The notes below the pieces were generated by a model, which saw only the letters and a list, made by a program, of their open reading frames with translations, was not told the origin of the DNA and made no database searches. Made by a program: the position numbers and the translations under genes. This document shows, in pieces, positions 42,603-51,625 of a stretch of 64,000 bases of DNA (position 1 is the first letter of the stretch; every line of letters starts with the position of its first letter). Source of the DNA: Actinoplanes subtropicus (GTDB taxonomy: Bacteria > Actinomycetota > Actinomycetes > Mycobacteriales > Micromonosporaceae); NCBI RefSeq assembly GCF_000721705.1, contig NZ_JOJL01000004.1:372001-436000 (forward strand). The letters are read 5' to 3'.

Positions 42603-43496
42603 GTGAAGACTCGCCTACCTCGCCGACTCAGTGCCGCCGCGGCCGCGGGGCTGCTGCCGTCGCTGCTCGTGGCCCTGCCCGCGTTCGCGCACGGGGCGCC
42701 GACCTCGCCGATCAGCCGGACGGCCGCGTGTGCAGCGGGCGGCGGGACGGCGACCGGCACGGCGGCGTGCAAGGCGGCCCGGGCGGCCAACGGTGGTCCG
42801 TTCGGGACGTTCGACAACCTGCGGGTGCCGAACGTGAACGGGGACGACCGGAAGTTCGTGCCGGACGGGCAGTTGTGCAGCGGGGGACTGGCCGACTTCA
42901 AGGGGCTGGATCTCGCGCGGGACGACTTTCCGTCGACGGCCGTCTCGCCGGGGGAGTCGTTGCCGATCACGTACCGGGCGACGTTGCCGCACGCGGGAAG
43001 CTTCCGGGTCTATCTCACCGAACAGGGGTTCGATCCGGCGAAGAAGCTCGCGTGGGGGGATCTCGGGAGCAAGCCGCTCGCGGAGATCAAGGATCCGCCG
43101 CTGTCGGACGGGTCCTACCGGATGAGCGTACGGCTGCCGTCGGACCGGACCGGGCGGCAGATTCTGTACGTCGTGTGGCAGACGTCGAGCACGGTGGACA
43201 CCTATTACTCATGCTCGGATCTGGTGTTCCAGAAGAAGGTGGCTGCGGCGCCAGTGGCGGCGCCCAGTACCAAAGCGGCGCCCAGTACAAAACCGGCGCC
43301 GAGTACCAAGGCCGCACCCAGCACAAAAGCCACGGAAGCGGCAGAGGAGACCCCGCAGGCGATCACTCCGGTGGGTGACCAAAGCAAGGTGACGCTGGGT
43401 CACGGGCTCGTCGCCGGGGCGATGGTGGTGGGGGCTTGTTTCCTTGCGTACGCCTTAATTGGTGGATTTCTCCGGCGGCGGCGTGAAAACCGTTGA
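42603..43496 (+). CDS. Membrane-anchored lytic polysaccharide monooxygenase-like protein (AA10)
   Basis: 297-aa protein, GTG start at 42603. A 29-residue signal ending PAFA places His30 at the mature N-terminus (HGAPTSPISRTAAC). This His, with His130 in ATLPHAGSFRVYL, would form the copper histidine brace of AA10 LPMOs. After the domain come four APSTK repeats, a transmembrane helix (about 268-288) and RRRREN, so it is anchored to the membrane with its active site outside. Most AA10 enzymes that cleave chitin or cellulose are freely secreted. Substrate not known. Confidence 0.85.
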   Translation: MKTRLPRRLSAAAAAGLLPSLLVALPAFAHGAPTSPISRTAACAAGGGTATGTAACKAARAANGGPFGTFDNLRVPNVNGDDRKFVPDGQLCSGGLADFKGLDLARDDFPSTAVSPGESLPITYRATLPHAGSFRVYLTEQGFDPAKKLAWGDLGSKPLAEIKDPPLSDGSYRMSVRLPSDRTGRQILYVVWQTSSTVDTYYSCSDLVFQKKVAAAPVAAPSTKAAPSTKPAPSTKAAPSTKATEAAEETPQAITPVGDQSKVTLGHGLVAGAMVVGACFLAYALIGGFLRRRRENR

Positions 43497-43583
43497 ACCA
43501 CAACGGTTCGGCCCCCGTACAGATGGGCGTCGACGCTGCAAGTAAAGACCAGCCCTTCCGCAAGATATGACGAAAGGCCGAGC

Positions 43584-43859
43584 ATGAGTCGTGTTCGTTA
43601 CGGCAGCCGGGCGGTCAACCGCCTGTCCCGCCGCCGGGTCCTCGCCATCGCCGCCACCGCGGGTGTCGGAGTTTCCGTCGCCGGTGTCGCCGGGCTGAGC
43701 CTGGCCGGCGAGACCTCCGCGAAGGACGACGGCCAGCCGCTGGTGCTCTCGTTGCGGGACGCCGCGAAGGGTACGTTCGACGTCTTCTCCGGTGGGTCGA
43801 AGTCCACACTCACCGACAAGAAGCTCGCCGCCAGCCTGCTCAAAGCCGTCAAGCGCTGA
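43584..43859 (+). CDS. Small Tat-signal protein preceding DUF4331
   Basis: 91-aa protein. LSRRRVLAIAATAGVGVSVA is a twin-arginine signal followed by a short mature part (about 45 residues, GETSAKDDGQPLVLSLRDAA...). It is not recognised. It lies 14 bp before the DUF4331 gene with a good ribosome-binding site (AAAGGCCGAGC) and likely forms an operon with it. The DUF4331 protein itself lacks a signal, so this may be its exported partner. Confidence 0.75.
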   Translation: MSRVRYGSRAVNRLSRRRVLAIAATAGVGVSVAGVAGLSLAGETSAKDDGQPLVLSLRDAAKGTFDVFSGGSKSTLTDKKLAASLLKAVKR

Positions 43860-43873
43860 AAGGGGTTTCGTAA

Positions 43874-45265
43874 ATGTCCTCGCATCGTGAAGCCCCGGAG
43901 ATCAGCAAAGACCCGGTGGCGGACTCTTCCGACCTGTACGCGTTCGTCAGCCCGGACGACCCGGAGACCGTGACGATCATCGCGAACTACGTGCCGCTGC
44001 AGCTCCCGGCCAGCGGACCGAACTTCTTCGAGTTCGGCGACGACGTCCTCTACGAGATCCACATCGACTCGAACGGGGACGCGCGACCGGACCTGACCTA
44101 CCAGTTCCGGTTCCGTACCGAACTGCGCAACAACAACACGTTCCTGTACAACACCGGCCAGATCAAGTCGCTGGACGACCCGAACTGGAACCGGCGGCAG
44201 TTCTACTCGGTCACCAAGGTCGACGCGCACGGCAAGAGCACCGTGCTGCACCCGAAGCTGCCCTGCCCGCCGTGCAACGTCGGCAGGATCTCCATCCCGC
44301 ACTACGAGTCGCTCGCCGCCGACGCGGTGAAGAAGCTCAAGACGGGCGAGAAGGTCTTCGCCGGCCAGCGCGCGGACGCGTTCTTCGTCGACCTCGGCTC
44401 GATCTTCGACCTCGGCACGCTGCGGCCCTTCGAGAACAAGCACGTCGTCGGCAAGACGCTGTTCAACTACGCCGGCAAGGCACACAACGCCACCGACAAG
44501 CTGAACGTGCACTCGATCGCCATTCAGGTTCCGCTTTCGACCGTACGCAAGGACGGCAAGAAGGCCGTGCGGGGTCGCGACGCGGGCGCGGTGATCGGCA
44601 TCTGGACCTCGGCGTCCCGCCGTCAGGTGCAGGTCCGCCAGGGCGACAAGAAGAACGAGGACGTCGAGGTCGGCCCCCAGGTGCAGGTGTCCCGGCTGGG
44701 CAACCCGCTGTTCAACGAGGTCATCGTGCCGATGGCGGAGAAGGACCTGTGGAACTCGCTGTCGCCGGCCGAGGACAAGCGGTTCGCCGGCTTCGTCGAG
44801 AAGCCCGAACTGGCCTCGCTGCTGCCGGTGCTCTACCCCGGGCTGTTCGACAACCTGGACAAGCTCAACAAGGCCAAGACGCCCCGCGCCGACCTGGTCG
44901 CGATCCTGCTCACCGGCATCCCGGACGGGCTGATCAAGGACTTCCAGAACTCCACCGGCGCCACCCAGGCCGACATGCTGCGGCTCAACACCGCGGTACC
45001 GCCGGCCAAGGACCCCAAGGCCTTCGGCCTGCTCGCCGGCGACCTGGCCGGCTTCCCGAACGGCCGGCGGATCGAGGACGACGTGGTGTCCATCTCGATC
45101 CGGGCCATCGCCGGTGTCACGTTCGCGCTGGTCGACCAGAAGTTCAAGCCGGACGCCGCGGCCGGGCTGGTCGAGCAGGGCCTGTCCATCAAGAACGTGA
45201 GCTCGAAGCTGCTCAAGAAGTTCCCCTTCCTGGGTACGCCGTTCGACGGGTTCGACAACCCGTGA
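43874..45265 (+). CDS. DUF4331 domain protein
   Basis: 463-aa DUF4331 protein. It opens SSHREAPEISKDPVADSSDL with the conserved His, then DLYAFVSPDDP and ANYVPLQLPASGPNFFEFGD, and DVLYEIHIDSNGDARPDLTYQ. The family is widespread and uncharacterised. No signal peptide. Its stop overlaps the GTG of the next gene. With the Tat peptide and the His-rich protein it forms a three-gene unit; the AraC regulator 16 bp beyond may belong to it. Confidence 0.93.
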   Translation: MSSHREAPEISKDPVADSSDLYAFVSPDDPETVTIIANYVPLQLPASGPNFFEFGDDVLYEIHIDSNGDARPDLTYQFRFRTELRNNNTFLYNTGQIKSLDDPNWNRRQFYSVTKVDAHGKSTVLHPKLPCPPCNVGRISIPHYESLAADAVKKLKTGEKVFAGQRADAFFVDLGSIFDLGTLRPFENKHVVGKTLFNYAGKAHNATDKLNVHSIAIQVPLSTVRKDGKKAVRGRDAGAVIGIWTSASRRQVQVRQGDKKNEDVEVGPQVQVSRLGNPLFNEVIVPMAEKDLWNSLSPAEDKRFAGFVEKPELASLLPVLYPGLFDNLDKLNKAKTPRADLVAILLTGIPDGLIKDFQNSTGATQADMLRLNTAVPPAKDPKAFGLLAGDLAGFPNGRRIEDDVVSISIRAIAGVTFALVDQKFKPDAAAGLVEQGLSIKNVSSKLLKKFPFLGTPFDGFDNP

Positions 45266-45609
45266 GCCACGACCACGCGCACCACCACCACACGCTGGCG
45301 CCGTCCGGGCAGGGCACCGTCATGCTCACCATCGGCAACGGTCTCGGGGCCGTGATCATCCACACCCCGGGCAAGCTGCACGGGCACGAGATCGAGGTCA
45401 GCCCGGTCGACGACCCGGCGCACCGCACGCACGCCGCGGTCCGCGCCCGGTACGTGGCCGGCGGCGCGTCCTTCGCGGTGGTCATCGACAGCCTGCCCGC
45501 CGGCCGCTACACGGTCTGGCGGGACCCGGTGACCCCGATGGCGGAGATCGATGTCCCGGACGGCGGGGTGGCGGAGTTCTCCTGGCCGGTCGAGGCGGCA
45601 GTCGCCTGA
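45262..45609 (+). CDS. Histidine-rich small protein
   Basis: 115-aa protein with an N-terminal SHDHAHHHH cluster, suggesting metal binding, followed by a beta-sandwich-like domain (GTVMLTIGNGLGAVIIHTPG, VIDSLPAGRYTVWRDP). No signal peptide, no membrane helix. GTG start overlaps the DUF4331 stop (GTGA), so they are surely co-translated. Function unknown; a metal-delivery role for DUF4331 is speculation. Confidence 0.8.
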   Translation: MSHDHAHHHHTLAPSGQGTVMLTIGNGLGAVIIHTPGKLHGHEIEVSPVDDPAHRTHAAVRARYVAGGASFAVVIDSLPAGRYTVWRDPVTPMAEIDVPDGGVAEFSWPVEAAVA

Positions 45610-45625
45610 AGCTAGGGTGGACGGC

Positions 45626-46618
45626 ATGGTTGCCGCCCACCCGGGGGACACACCGGTCCACGTCGCTCTGCGGACGAGCGACGTGGACGAGGCGAAGGCG
45701 TTCTGCCGCCAGGCTTTCTACGGGCCGCTGCAGGTCACCCCGGTCGGTGACACGAGCGGCTTCGCCTTCGCCGGCGAGGTGGTGGTGCTCGGCCCGATCA
45801 CGGTCGGGGTGATCAGCTACGGCGTGGACATCCACGTCGCCATCGCCGACCTGGAGACGTCGTACCACGTGCTGGCCCCGCTGACCGGGTCGCTGCGCTC
45901 GCGGCACCGGGGCACGGCCGTGGTGGCCGACCCGACCCGGGCGGCGGTGTACCGGCCGGTCGGCGACATCGACCTCGACTGGCCGGGCGACTGCCGGCTG
46001 GTGAGCGTGAAGATCGAGCGGGCCGCGCTCGAGCGCGAGCTGGACGCGGCCCTCGACCAGCAGATCGTGTCGCCGCTGCTGCTGGGCGAGAGCTTCGACC
46101 TGGCCGACGGGCCGGGCCGTACGTGGCTGGCGCTGGTCCGGCTGCTGCACGCGGAGTCGTGTGCGGAGGACGGGCTGGCCGCGCGGCCGCGGATGGCGGC
46201 CCGCTGGCGGGACATGGTGATCAGCGGGCTCGCGCTGACGGTCGAGCACCCGTACGGCGACGAACCGGCCGGCCTGCAGGGGCCGCGCCGCCCGCGAACC
46301 GTGAAGCGCACGCTGGACGCGATGCACGCCGAGCCGTGGCGGCAGTACACGGCCGGCGACCTGGCCTCGATCGCCGGGGTCGGGGTGCGGGTGCTGCAGG
46401 AGTCGTTCCGGCAGCACGTGGGGGTGTCACCGCTGGCGTACCTGCGGCGGTTGCGGCTCGACGGGGTGCACCAGGAACTGTCCCGGGCGGACGCCTGGCA
46501 GGTGAACGTCTCCGACGTGGCGTACCGGTGGGGCTTCACCCATCTCGGGCGGTTCGCGGGCGCCTACCGGGCCCGGTTCGGCGAGTCGCCTTCGCAAACC
46601 CTGCGGGAGCGGCGCTGA
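45626..46618 (+). CDS. AraC family transcriptional regulator
   Basis: 330-aa regulator. N-terminal cupin-like AraC-binding domain (about residues 10-180) and C-terminal double helix-turn-helix (DLASIAGVGVRVLQESFRQH, then VSDVAYRWGFTHLGRFAGAY and FGESPSQTLRERR). ATG 45626 is 16 bp after the His-rich gene stop, so the regulator may be co-expressed with the DUF4331 operon and control it. Inducer unknown. Its 3' end overlaps the convergent SARP relic. Confidence 0.9.
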   Translation: MVAAHPGDTPVHVALRTSDVDEAKAFCRQAFYGPLQVTPVGDTSGFAFAGEVVVLGPITVGVISYGVDIHVAIADLETSYHVLAPLTGSLRSRHRGTAVVADPTRAAVYRPVGDIDLDWPGDCRLVSVKIERAALERELDAALDQQIVSPLLLGESFDLADGPGRTWLALVRLLHAESCAEDGLAARPRMAARWRDMVISGLALTVEHPYGDEPAGLQGPRRPRTVKRTLDAMHAEPWRQYTAGDLASIAGVGVRVLQESFRQHVGVSPLAYLRRLRLDGVHQELSRADAWQVNVSDVAYRWGFTHLGRFAGAYRARFGESPSQTLRERR

Positions 46619-47306
46619 CCCGCAGGATCCGCCGGTACGCCTGCTGGAGGTCCGAGCCCGGATCGATGCCCAGCTCGTCGGCGAGCCGCGTGCGGATCAC
46701 CCGGTAGGTCGTCAGCGCCTCGGCCCGGTGGCCGGCCGCGGCCAGGGTGGTCACCAGGCTCGCCTGGACGAGCTCGTGCAGCGGCTCCATCTCGGCCGCG
46801 CGCCGCAGTGGCGCCAGCATCCGCGCCGGGCGGTGCAGCCGGACCGCGATCCCGGCGGCGGCCAGGACCGCCTCGAGGAACTCGTCGTCCAGGTTCGCGA
46901 ACACGACCCGGGCGCCGGGCGTGTCGGCGAGACCGTCACCGGCCCGCCCCTGGACGAGGTGCAGCGCCTCGGCGTACCGCTCCAGCGCCTGGGTGGGCTC
47001 CGCGCGACCGGTGAACGTGCGCGCGTCGGTGACCAGCGCCCGGAAGCGGTTGAGGTCGAGCGCCTCCGGGCCGGCGGTGAAGCGGTAGCCGTTGCCGTGC
47101 CGCGCCAGGAACGAGCCCGGGGCGCGCGCCGGCAGGCCGGGCTCGAGCAGGCGGGCGGCGCCCGACCGCGAGCTCCAGCAGTCTCGACTTGCCTATCCCG
47201 GCCTCACCGCGCAGCACCAGGGCCGCGCCGCGCCGGTCGCCCGCGCCGTCGAGAGCGCCTCGAGCGCGCCGATCTCGTCGTCCCGCCCGACCACCACGCC
47301 CACGGT
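46536..47306 (-). pseudogene. Relic: LuxR/AAA N-terminus joined to SARP BTAD C-terminus
   Basis: Three frames in order on the minus strand: VVVGRDDEIGALEALSTARA, then GEAGIGKSRLLELAVG (Walker A of a LuxR-family ATPase), then LLEPGLPARAPGSFLARHGN running into YRFTAGPEALDLNRFRALVT and a BTAD domain to ILRVSAAPA. One base shift lies near 47228 and another near 47165. The join brings the front of a LuxR ATPase against the wing of a SARP DNA-binding domain, so this is a deletion product of two regulators, or of one SARP-LuxR fusion, and is not expected to work. Its remaining open frame (46536-46904) is intact BTAD only. Confidence 0.75.
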
Positions 47307-47359
47307 CCACCCCTGGCACGCCAGGGTACCCGGGGAAGGTGGACGCGGCGGCGGCCCGG

Positions 47360-48183
47360 TCAGGACCGGATGAAGGCCAGCAGATCCGCGTTGATGGTCT
47401 CGGCCTGCGTGGTCGGCATGCCGTGCGGGAAGCCGGCGTACGTCTTCAGCGTGCCGTTCTTGACCAGGTCGACCGCGCGCGGTCCCGAGCTGGCATGGGG
47501 GACGATCTGGTCGGCATCGCCGTTCATCAGCAGGACCGGGACGGTGACCTTCCGCAGGTCGTCGGAGTAGTCCTCGCGGATGAACGCGTTGACGCACTCG
47601 TACTGGCCCTTCGCGCCGCCCATCATGCCCCGGCGCCACCAGTTCGCGATGACCGCCTCGGACGGCTCCACGCCGGGCTGGTCGAAGTTGTAGAACGGCC
47701 CCGAGGGCAGCGCCCGGTAGAAGTCCGAGCGGTTCGCCGCGAGCTGGGCCTGGAGGCTCTGGAAGACGGCCAGCGGCGTGCCGGCCGGGTTCGCGCCGGT
47801 CTGCAGGACCGACGGCGTCACCGCGGCGATCAGCGCGACCTTGGCCACCCGGCTCTCGCCGTGCCGGCCGAGGTAGCGGGCCACCTCCCCGCCGCCGGCC
47901 GAGTGACCGACGTGGACCACGTCACGCAGGTCGAGGTGCGCGACCAGCGCGGCCAGGTCGTCGGCGTAGTGGTCCATGTCGTTGCCCCCGCCGACCTGCT
48001 CGGACCGGCCGTGCCCGCGCCGGTCGTGCGCGATCACCCGGAAGCCCTCGCCGAGGAAGAAGAGCATCTGGGGTCCCAGTCGTCGGAGCACAGCGGCCAC
48101 CCGTGACGGAAGACGATCGGCTGGCCCGTGCCCCAGTCCTTGTAGAAGATCCGGGTGCTGTCGCCGCTGGTGAACTCGGCCAT
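47360..48183 (-). pseudogene. Alpha/beta hydrolase (chloroperoxidase-like), single-base frameshift
   Basis: Start ATG 48183 ([33 protein letters not shown]); then the frame must shift at the G-run 48070-48073 to continue [20 protein letters not shown] and on to the stop at 47360. The rest is intact: nucleophile elbow VGHSAGG, DADQIVP acid, FPHGMP His. The family is cofactor-free non-haem chloroperoxidase/arylesterase, usual length about 275 aa, as here if repaired. One missing C in GACCCCAG explains it. Real mutation or sequencing error cannot be told apart here. Confidence 0.85.
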
Positions 48184-48328
48184 TCCCACCTCACCGTTCC
48201 TTTCTGGTCTCGCCACCGACGCTAGGCGGGCCGACTGGACAGCGACTGGAGCGCCGGCCGCCCCGGACCGGACGCAATCAGCCGCTCATCGGATGCGAAT
48301 TCCGGGCGATCACGGCAGACTGCCGTGC

Positions 48329-49816
48329 ATGAATGTCGATCTCACCTCGGTCGCGCTGCCGGGCGCGGTGCTCGGCGGCCGGTACCGCCTCGCGGAGCCG
48401 ATCGGCAAGGGTGGGATGGCGGTCGTCTGGCGGGCCACGGACACGGTGCTGCACCGCTCGGTCGCGGTGAAGATGCTGGCCCCGCACGCGCACGATCCCG
48501 AGTCGCTGGCGATGATCCGGCGGGAGGCCCGGGCGGCGGCGGTGCTGTCGCATCCGAACGTCGCGCAGGTCCACGACTACGGCGAGTCGATCGCCGGCGA
48601 CCGGCACGTGCCGTACGTGGTGTTCGAGCTGGTCAAGGGGCCGACCCTGCTGCAGCGGTTGCGGGCGGGCGCGGTGCCGTCCCGGTTCGCGCTGCGGATC
48701 GGGGCCGAGGTCGGCGCGGCGCTGGCCGCGGCGCACGCCGCGGGGCTGGTGCACCGGGACATCAAGCCGGCCAACGTGATGCTGTCGCCGACCGGGGCCA
48801 AGGTCGTCGACTTCGGCATCGCCGCCGGCCGGGCGATGCCCCGCCGGCCGGGCGAGGCGCTGTTCGGCACCCCGACGTACGTCGCGCCCGAGCGTCTCAC
48901 CGGAAACGTGGTGACGCCGGCCTCCGATGTGTATGCGCTCGGCGTCCTGCTCTACCGCATGCTGTCCGGGCACACGCCGTGGGCCGACGAGTCGCCCGCC
49001 CAGGTCATGGACAACCACGTGCACGCCGAGCCGCCGCGGCTGGTGCCGATGGGCTCGGTCCCGCCCGACGCGGTCGAGCTGACCATGAGCTGCCTCGCCA
49101 AGGACCCGGCGGCTCGCCCGACGGCCCGCGAGGTGACCCGGCGGCTCGCCAGGGCGGCGGGTCTCGAGGTGGTCGAGGACGCCCCGGTGCCGGGCGCCCC
49201 GGGTGGCCCGGCCCCGGCGGAGCCGTCGATCGTGATCCGCCCGCCGGCCCCGCAGTGGGCGCGAATCACGCTACGGGCGGCCGGGGCGGCAATCGCCGCC
49301 GGCATCGTGGCGGCGGCGGGCTGGCTGATCTGGCGCGGCGGCCCGGCCACTCCCGGCACGGCCGCGCCGGTCAAGGACACGCCGTCCGCCTCGGCGCGGG
49401 TGAGCGCGCCGGCCGGCGCGCTGCCGGGCACGACGACCCGCGCGGCGGCCCCGACCACCGAGGCCCCGAACCGGACCGCAGCCACCACGAACGCCCCGCC
49501 GGCCGTGATCGGCGCCCACCCGCCGTCGCCATCGGCCGGGCGGACGACAACGGCCGCACCGACGGCGGCCACGACCACCACCAACCCGGCGCCGGTCCAG
49601 CGGGTCCTGACCTCGGACGGCGGCACGGTCACCGCCGAGTGCCCGACCGCCACCACGGCCCGGATCGTCAGCTGGACGCCCGCCCACGGTTACCACGAGA
49701 CGTCGGCGGACACCGGCCCCGGCGCGGCGCCGTTCGTCACCTTCCGCCACGGGCAGGCGGACGTAACCATGACGGTCACCTGCTCCGCCGGGGAACCGAC
49801 CGCAACGACCTCCTAG
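48329..49816 (+). CDS. Membrane serine/threonine protein kinase
   Basis: 495-aa kinase of PknA/PknB type. Gly loop GKGGMAVVW (about 27-34), Lys48 (VAVKML), HRDIKPANVML catalytic loop, DFG and APE (VAPERL). After a Pro/Ala linker there is one membrane helix near residues 310-333 (ITLRAAGAAIAAGIVAAAGW), a long Thr/Ala/Pro-rich extracellular stem and a small domain with two Cys (TAECPTA, VTCSAG) likely disulfide-linked. No PASTA repeats, so the signal differs from PknB. Divergent from the frameshifted hydrolase. Confidence 0.93.
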   Translation: MNVDLTSVALPGAVLGGRYRLAEPIGKGGMAVVWRATDTVLHRSVAVKMLAPHAHDPESLAMIRREARAAAVLSHPNVAQVHDYGESIAGDRHVPYVVFELVKGPTLLQRLRAGAVPSRFALRIGAEVGAALAAAHAAGLVHRDIKPANVMLSPTGAKVVDFGIAAGRAMPRRPGEALFGTPTYVAPERLTGNVVTPASDVYALGVLLYRMLSGHTPWADESPAQVMDNHVHAEPPRLVPMGSVPPDAVELTMSCLAKDPAARPTAREVTRRLARAAGLEVVEDAPVPGAPGGPAPAEPSIVIRPPAPQWARITLRAAGAAIAAGIVAAAGWLIWRGGPATPGTAAPVKDTPSASARVSAPAGALPGTTTRAAAPTTEAPNRTAATTNAPPAVIGAHPPSPSAGRTTTAAPTAATTTTNPAPVQRVLTSDGGTVTAECPTATTARIVSWTPAHGYHETSADTGPGAAPFVTFRHGQADVTMTVTCSAGEPTATTS

Positions 49817-49826
49817 GCGCGCTTCT

Positions 49827-50141
49827 CTACCTCACGACGCCGGCCGGCGAGGATGTCGAGGTGGCCGGCCTCGGCGCGGGGCTCCGACCCACCTCGCCGG
49901 CGAGCCAGCATCCGAGGACCAAGCCGATCAGAATGCAAGCGCCGGCAATCTTCACGATCGAGGAAAAGCTCGTCCATACCTTCATGTCGAAACCTCCGCA
50001 TCGGGCCGGAGGGCTTGGCGAAAGTAGACGCGCAGACCGGTTCTCGGAGACGACTTCCCAGCCGAAGTGTTCTGCCGGCAGCGAGCGACACTGCCCCGGA
50101 CCAGCATGGCGATCTTCCCGGAATTTGGTAGCGTAAAACAT
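49827..50141 (-). CDS. Small single-pass membrane protein
   Basis: Open frame with two good starts: ATG 50141 (AGGAAGG site; 104 aa) and ATG 49985 (GGAGG at seven bases; 52 aa, MKVWTSFSSIVKIAGACILI). The shared C-terminal part has one membrane helix with two Cys and a Pro/Ser tail. The long form adds a soluble 52-residue N-terminus with no known domain. Codon usage is less GC-biased than neighbours, like the HTH gene next door. It is convergent with the kinase stem end. Function unknown. Confidence 0.5.
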   Translation of the reverse strand: MFYATKFREDRHAGPGQCRSLPAEHFGWEVVSENRSARLLSPSPPARCGGFDMKVWTSFSSIVKIAGACILIGLVLGCWLAGEVGRSPAPRPATSTSSPAGVVR

Positions 50142-50459
50142 GGTCACCTTCCTGTGGGCCTGAATCCTCAGGGGGTTGCCTGGCTGGGTCGATGTAGGCG
50201 CATCGGCCCAGCGCGCGTTTGAGACCTCGACAGACGCGTCTGTGGCGCGTGAGTGATCGGTTCCTCCTCACTCCTTTGTCAGATGGCCACCGCGTCCGCG
50301 GGCCCCGCCTTAACGACCGTTTGGCACGACGTAACATCATGGTGACTCACCGCTTGTCAATTGCCAAGAGGACGTTGTCGGCGGTACCGTGCCAAATGAA
50401 ATTGCCATCTGGCTCGTTGCTTCGTCGCTGATCGGGAAATCGGGGAGGCATGGCATCCG
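50142..50459. other. Divergent intergenic region with relaxed GC content
   Basis: 318 bp, visibly less GC-rich (for example GTAACATCATGGTGACTCAC, AATTGCCAAG). No gene supported. Promoters of the small membrane protein and the HTH gene are expected; no clear operator seen. Confidence 0.5.
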
Positions 50460-51338
50460 ATGTCAGATAACCCGGGGCCGGCGGTTCGTCGTCGGCAGTT
50501 GGGGGCCGCGCTGCGTCGGCACCGGATCAAGGCCGGTCTGAGCGTCAAGGATGCCGCCGATCACCTGCTGTGTTCTCCGGCCAAGATCAGCCGGATCGAG
50601 ACCGCCCAACGAAATCCGACACTACGTGATGTACGCGACCTAAGTAATATCTACGGCATATCGGAAGAGGAGAGCTCATGGCTCATGGCTCTCGCTCGCG
50701 AGAGTCGTGAACGCGCATGGTGGCAGGCCTTCGACTACGATCCCGGCCTGGAGACCTTGATCGGCTTGGAAGGCGCTGCCAGAACGATAAGCGAATTCCA
50801 AAATACGACCATTCCAGGACTGCTTCAAACGCCCGAGTACGCCAATGCGGTAATCAGCCTCTGGCGGCCGGCGAGTGCCGCCGCGCTGCAGAACGCCGTC
50901 CATCTCAGGATGAAGCGTCAACAGATACTGAGTGACAGTATCCGGCCAAGGCTCGACTACGTTTTGGACGAGGGGGTCCTTCGCCGGGTCGTCGGCGGCG
51001 TGGCCGTGATGCGGGCGCAGTTGGAGCATCTGGCGGAACTCTCAGCCGCTTCTGCCGTCGACTTGCGCATCATCCCGTACGGCGCCGGTGCCCACAAGGG
51101 TATGAGTCAGGGCTTCATCATTCTTGAATTCGGTGAGGCGGACGAAAGAATGCCATCTGCCGGCCCGGCATTGCCGACGGTCGTCTACATCGAGGGCCTG
51201 ACCGGGGAGATGTATGTGGACCAGCCGGCCGAGGTCGCGCACTACCTCGACGTATTCAACGGGCTGAAAGGAAAAGCTCTGCAAAGGAATGAGAGCCTGG
51301 ACCTTGTTCGATCGGTGAGCCGCACGTTGCGTACCTAG
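50460..51338 (+). CDS. Scr1-type helix-turn-helix regulator (XRE + DUF5753)
   Basis: 292-aa regulator. N-terminal XRE HTH (LGAALRRHRIKAGLSVKDAA, then CSPAKISRIETAQR), followed by the large DUF5753 domain (ISEFQNTTIPGLLQTPEYAN, VLDEGVLRRVVGG). Such Scr1/BldB-region regulators usually lie directly upstream of a same-strand DUF397 gene. Here the DUF397 gene is downstream but in the opposite direction. Codon usage is less GC-rich than the window average, as is common for these mobile regulator pairs. Confidence 0.92.
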   Translation: MSDNPGPAVRRRQLGAALRRHRIKAGLSVKDAADHLLCSPAKISRIETAQRNPTLRDVRDLSNIYGISEEESSWLMALARESRERAWWQAFDYDPGLETLIGLEGAARTISEFQNTTIPGLLQTPEYANAVISLWRPASAAALQNAVHLRMKRQQILSDSIRPRLDYVLDEGVLRRVVGGVAVMRAQLEHLAELSAASAVDLRIIPYGAGAHKGMSQGFIILEFGEADERMPSAGPALPTVVYIEGLTGEMYVDQPAEVAHYLDVFNGLKGKALQRNESLDLVRSVSRTLRT

Positions 51339-51359
51339 GCTCTGCAAACACCCCGGAAA

Positions 51360-51395
51360 CGGGAAAGTCCTCGGACCCGGCCGAGGACTTTCCCG
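51360..51395. terminator. Bidirectional terminator between HTH and DUF397
   Basis: Perfect 15-bp arms CGGGAAAGTCCTCGG / CCGAGGACTTTCCCG with a 6-nt loop (ACCCGG). Sited midway between the two convergent genes. Confidence 0.88.
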
Positions 51396-51409
51396 GGAGA
51401 GGAGACGGA

Positions 51410-51625
51410 TCAGGGGATCATGTCGTCGAATTCTCCGTCCTTGGCGCCGCGGATGAACGCATGCCATTCGTCTGCGGTAAACTGCAGAACGGCACCATTC
51501 TCCCCGTCCTTCGAGTCGCGTACCGCGACCGAGCCATTTTCCATGGGAGCCACTTCGACGCACCCCCCATGTTGGCAATACCGGGCAGTCCGCCACTTCA
51601 AGTTGACAACCTCCGCGCGGCGCAT
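51410..51625 (-). CDS. DUF397 domain protein
   Basis: 71-aa DUF397 protein (BldB-like small partner). LKWRTARYCQHGGCVEVAPM, then VAVRDSKDGENGAVLQFTAD and EWHAFIRGAKDGEFD are the family pattern, with the Cys and DSK marks intact. Start ATG 51625. Normal partners are DUF5753 HTH regulators; the orientation, tail to tail with the HTH gene, is atypical. Confidence 0.92.
   Translation of the reverse strand: MRRAEVVNLKWRTARYCQHGGCVEVAPMENGSVAVRDSKDGENGAVLQFTADEWHAFIRGAKDGEFDDMIP

Noticed and set aside
46936..47319. Stand-alone small ATPase gene
   Set aside because: Only the Walker A segment is coding-like; the rest of that frame is a shadow. It is part of the LuxR/SARP relic.
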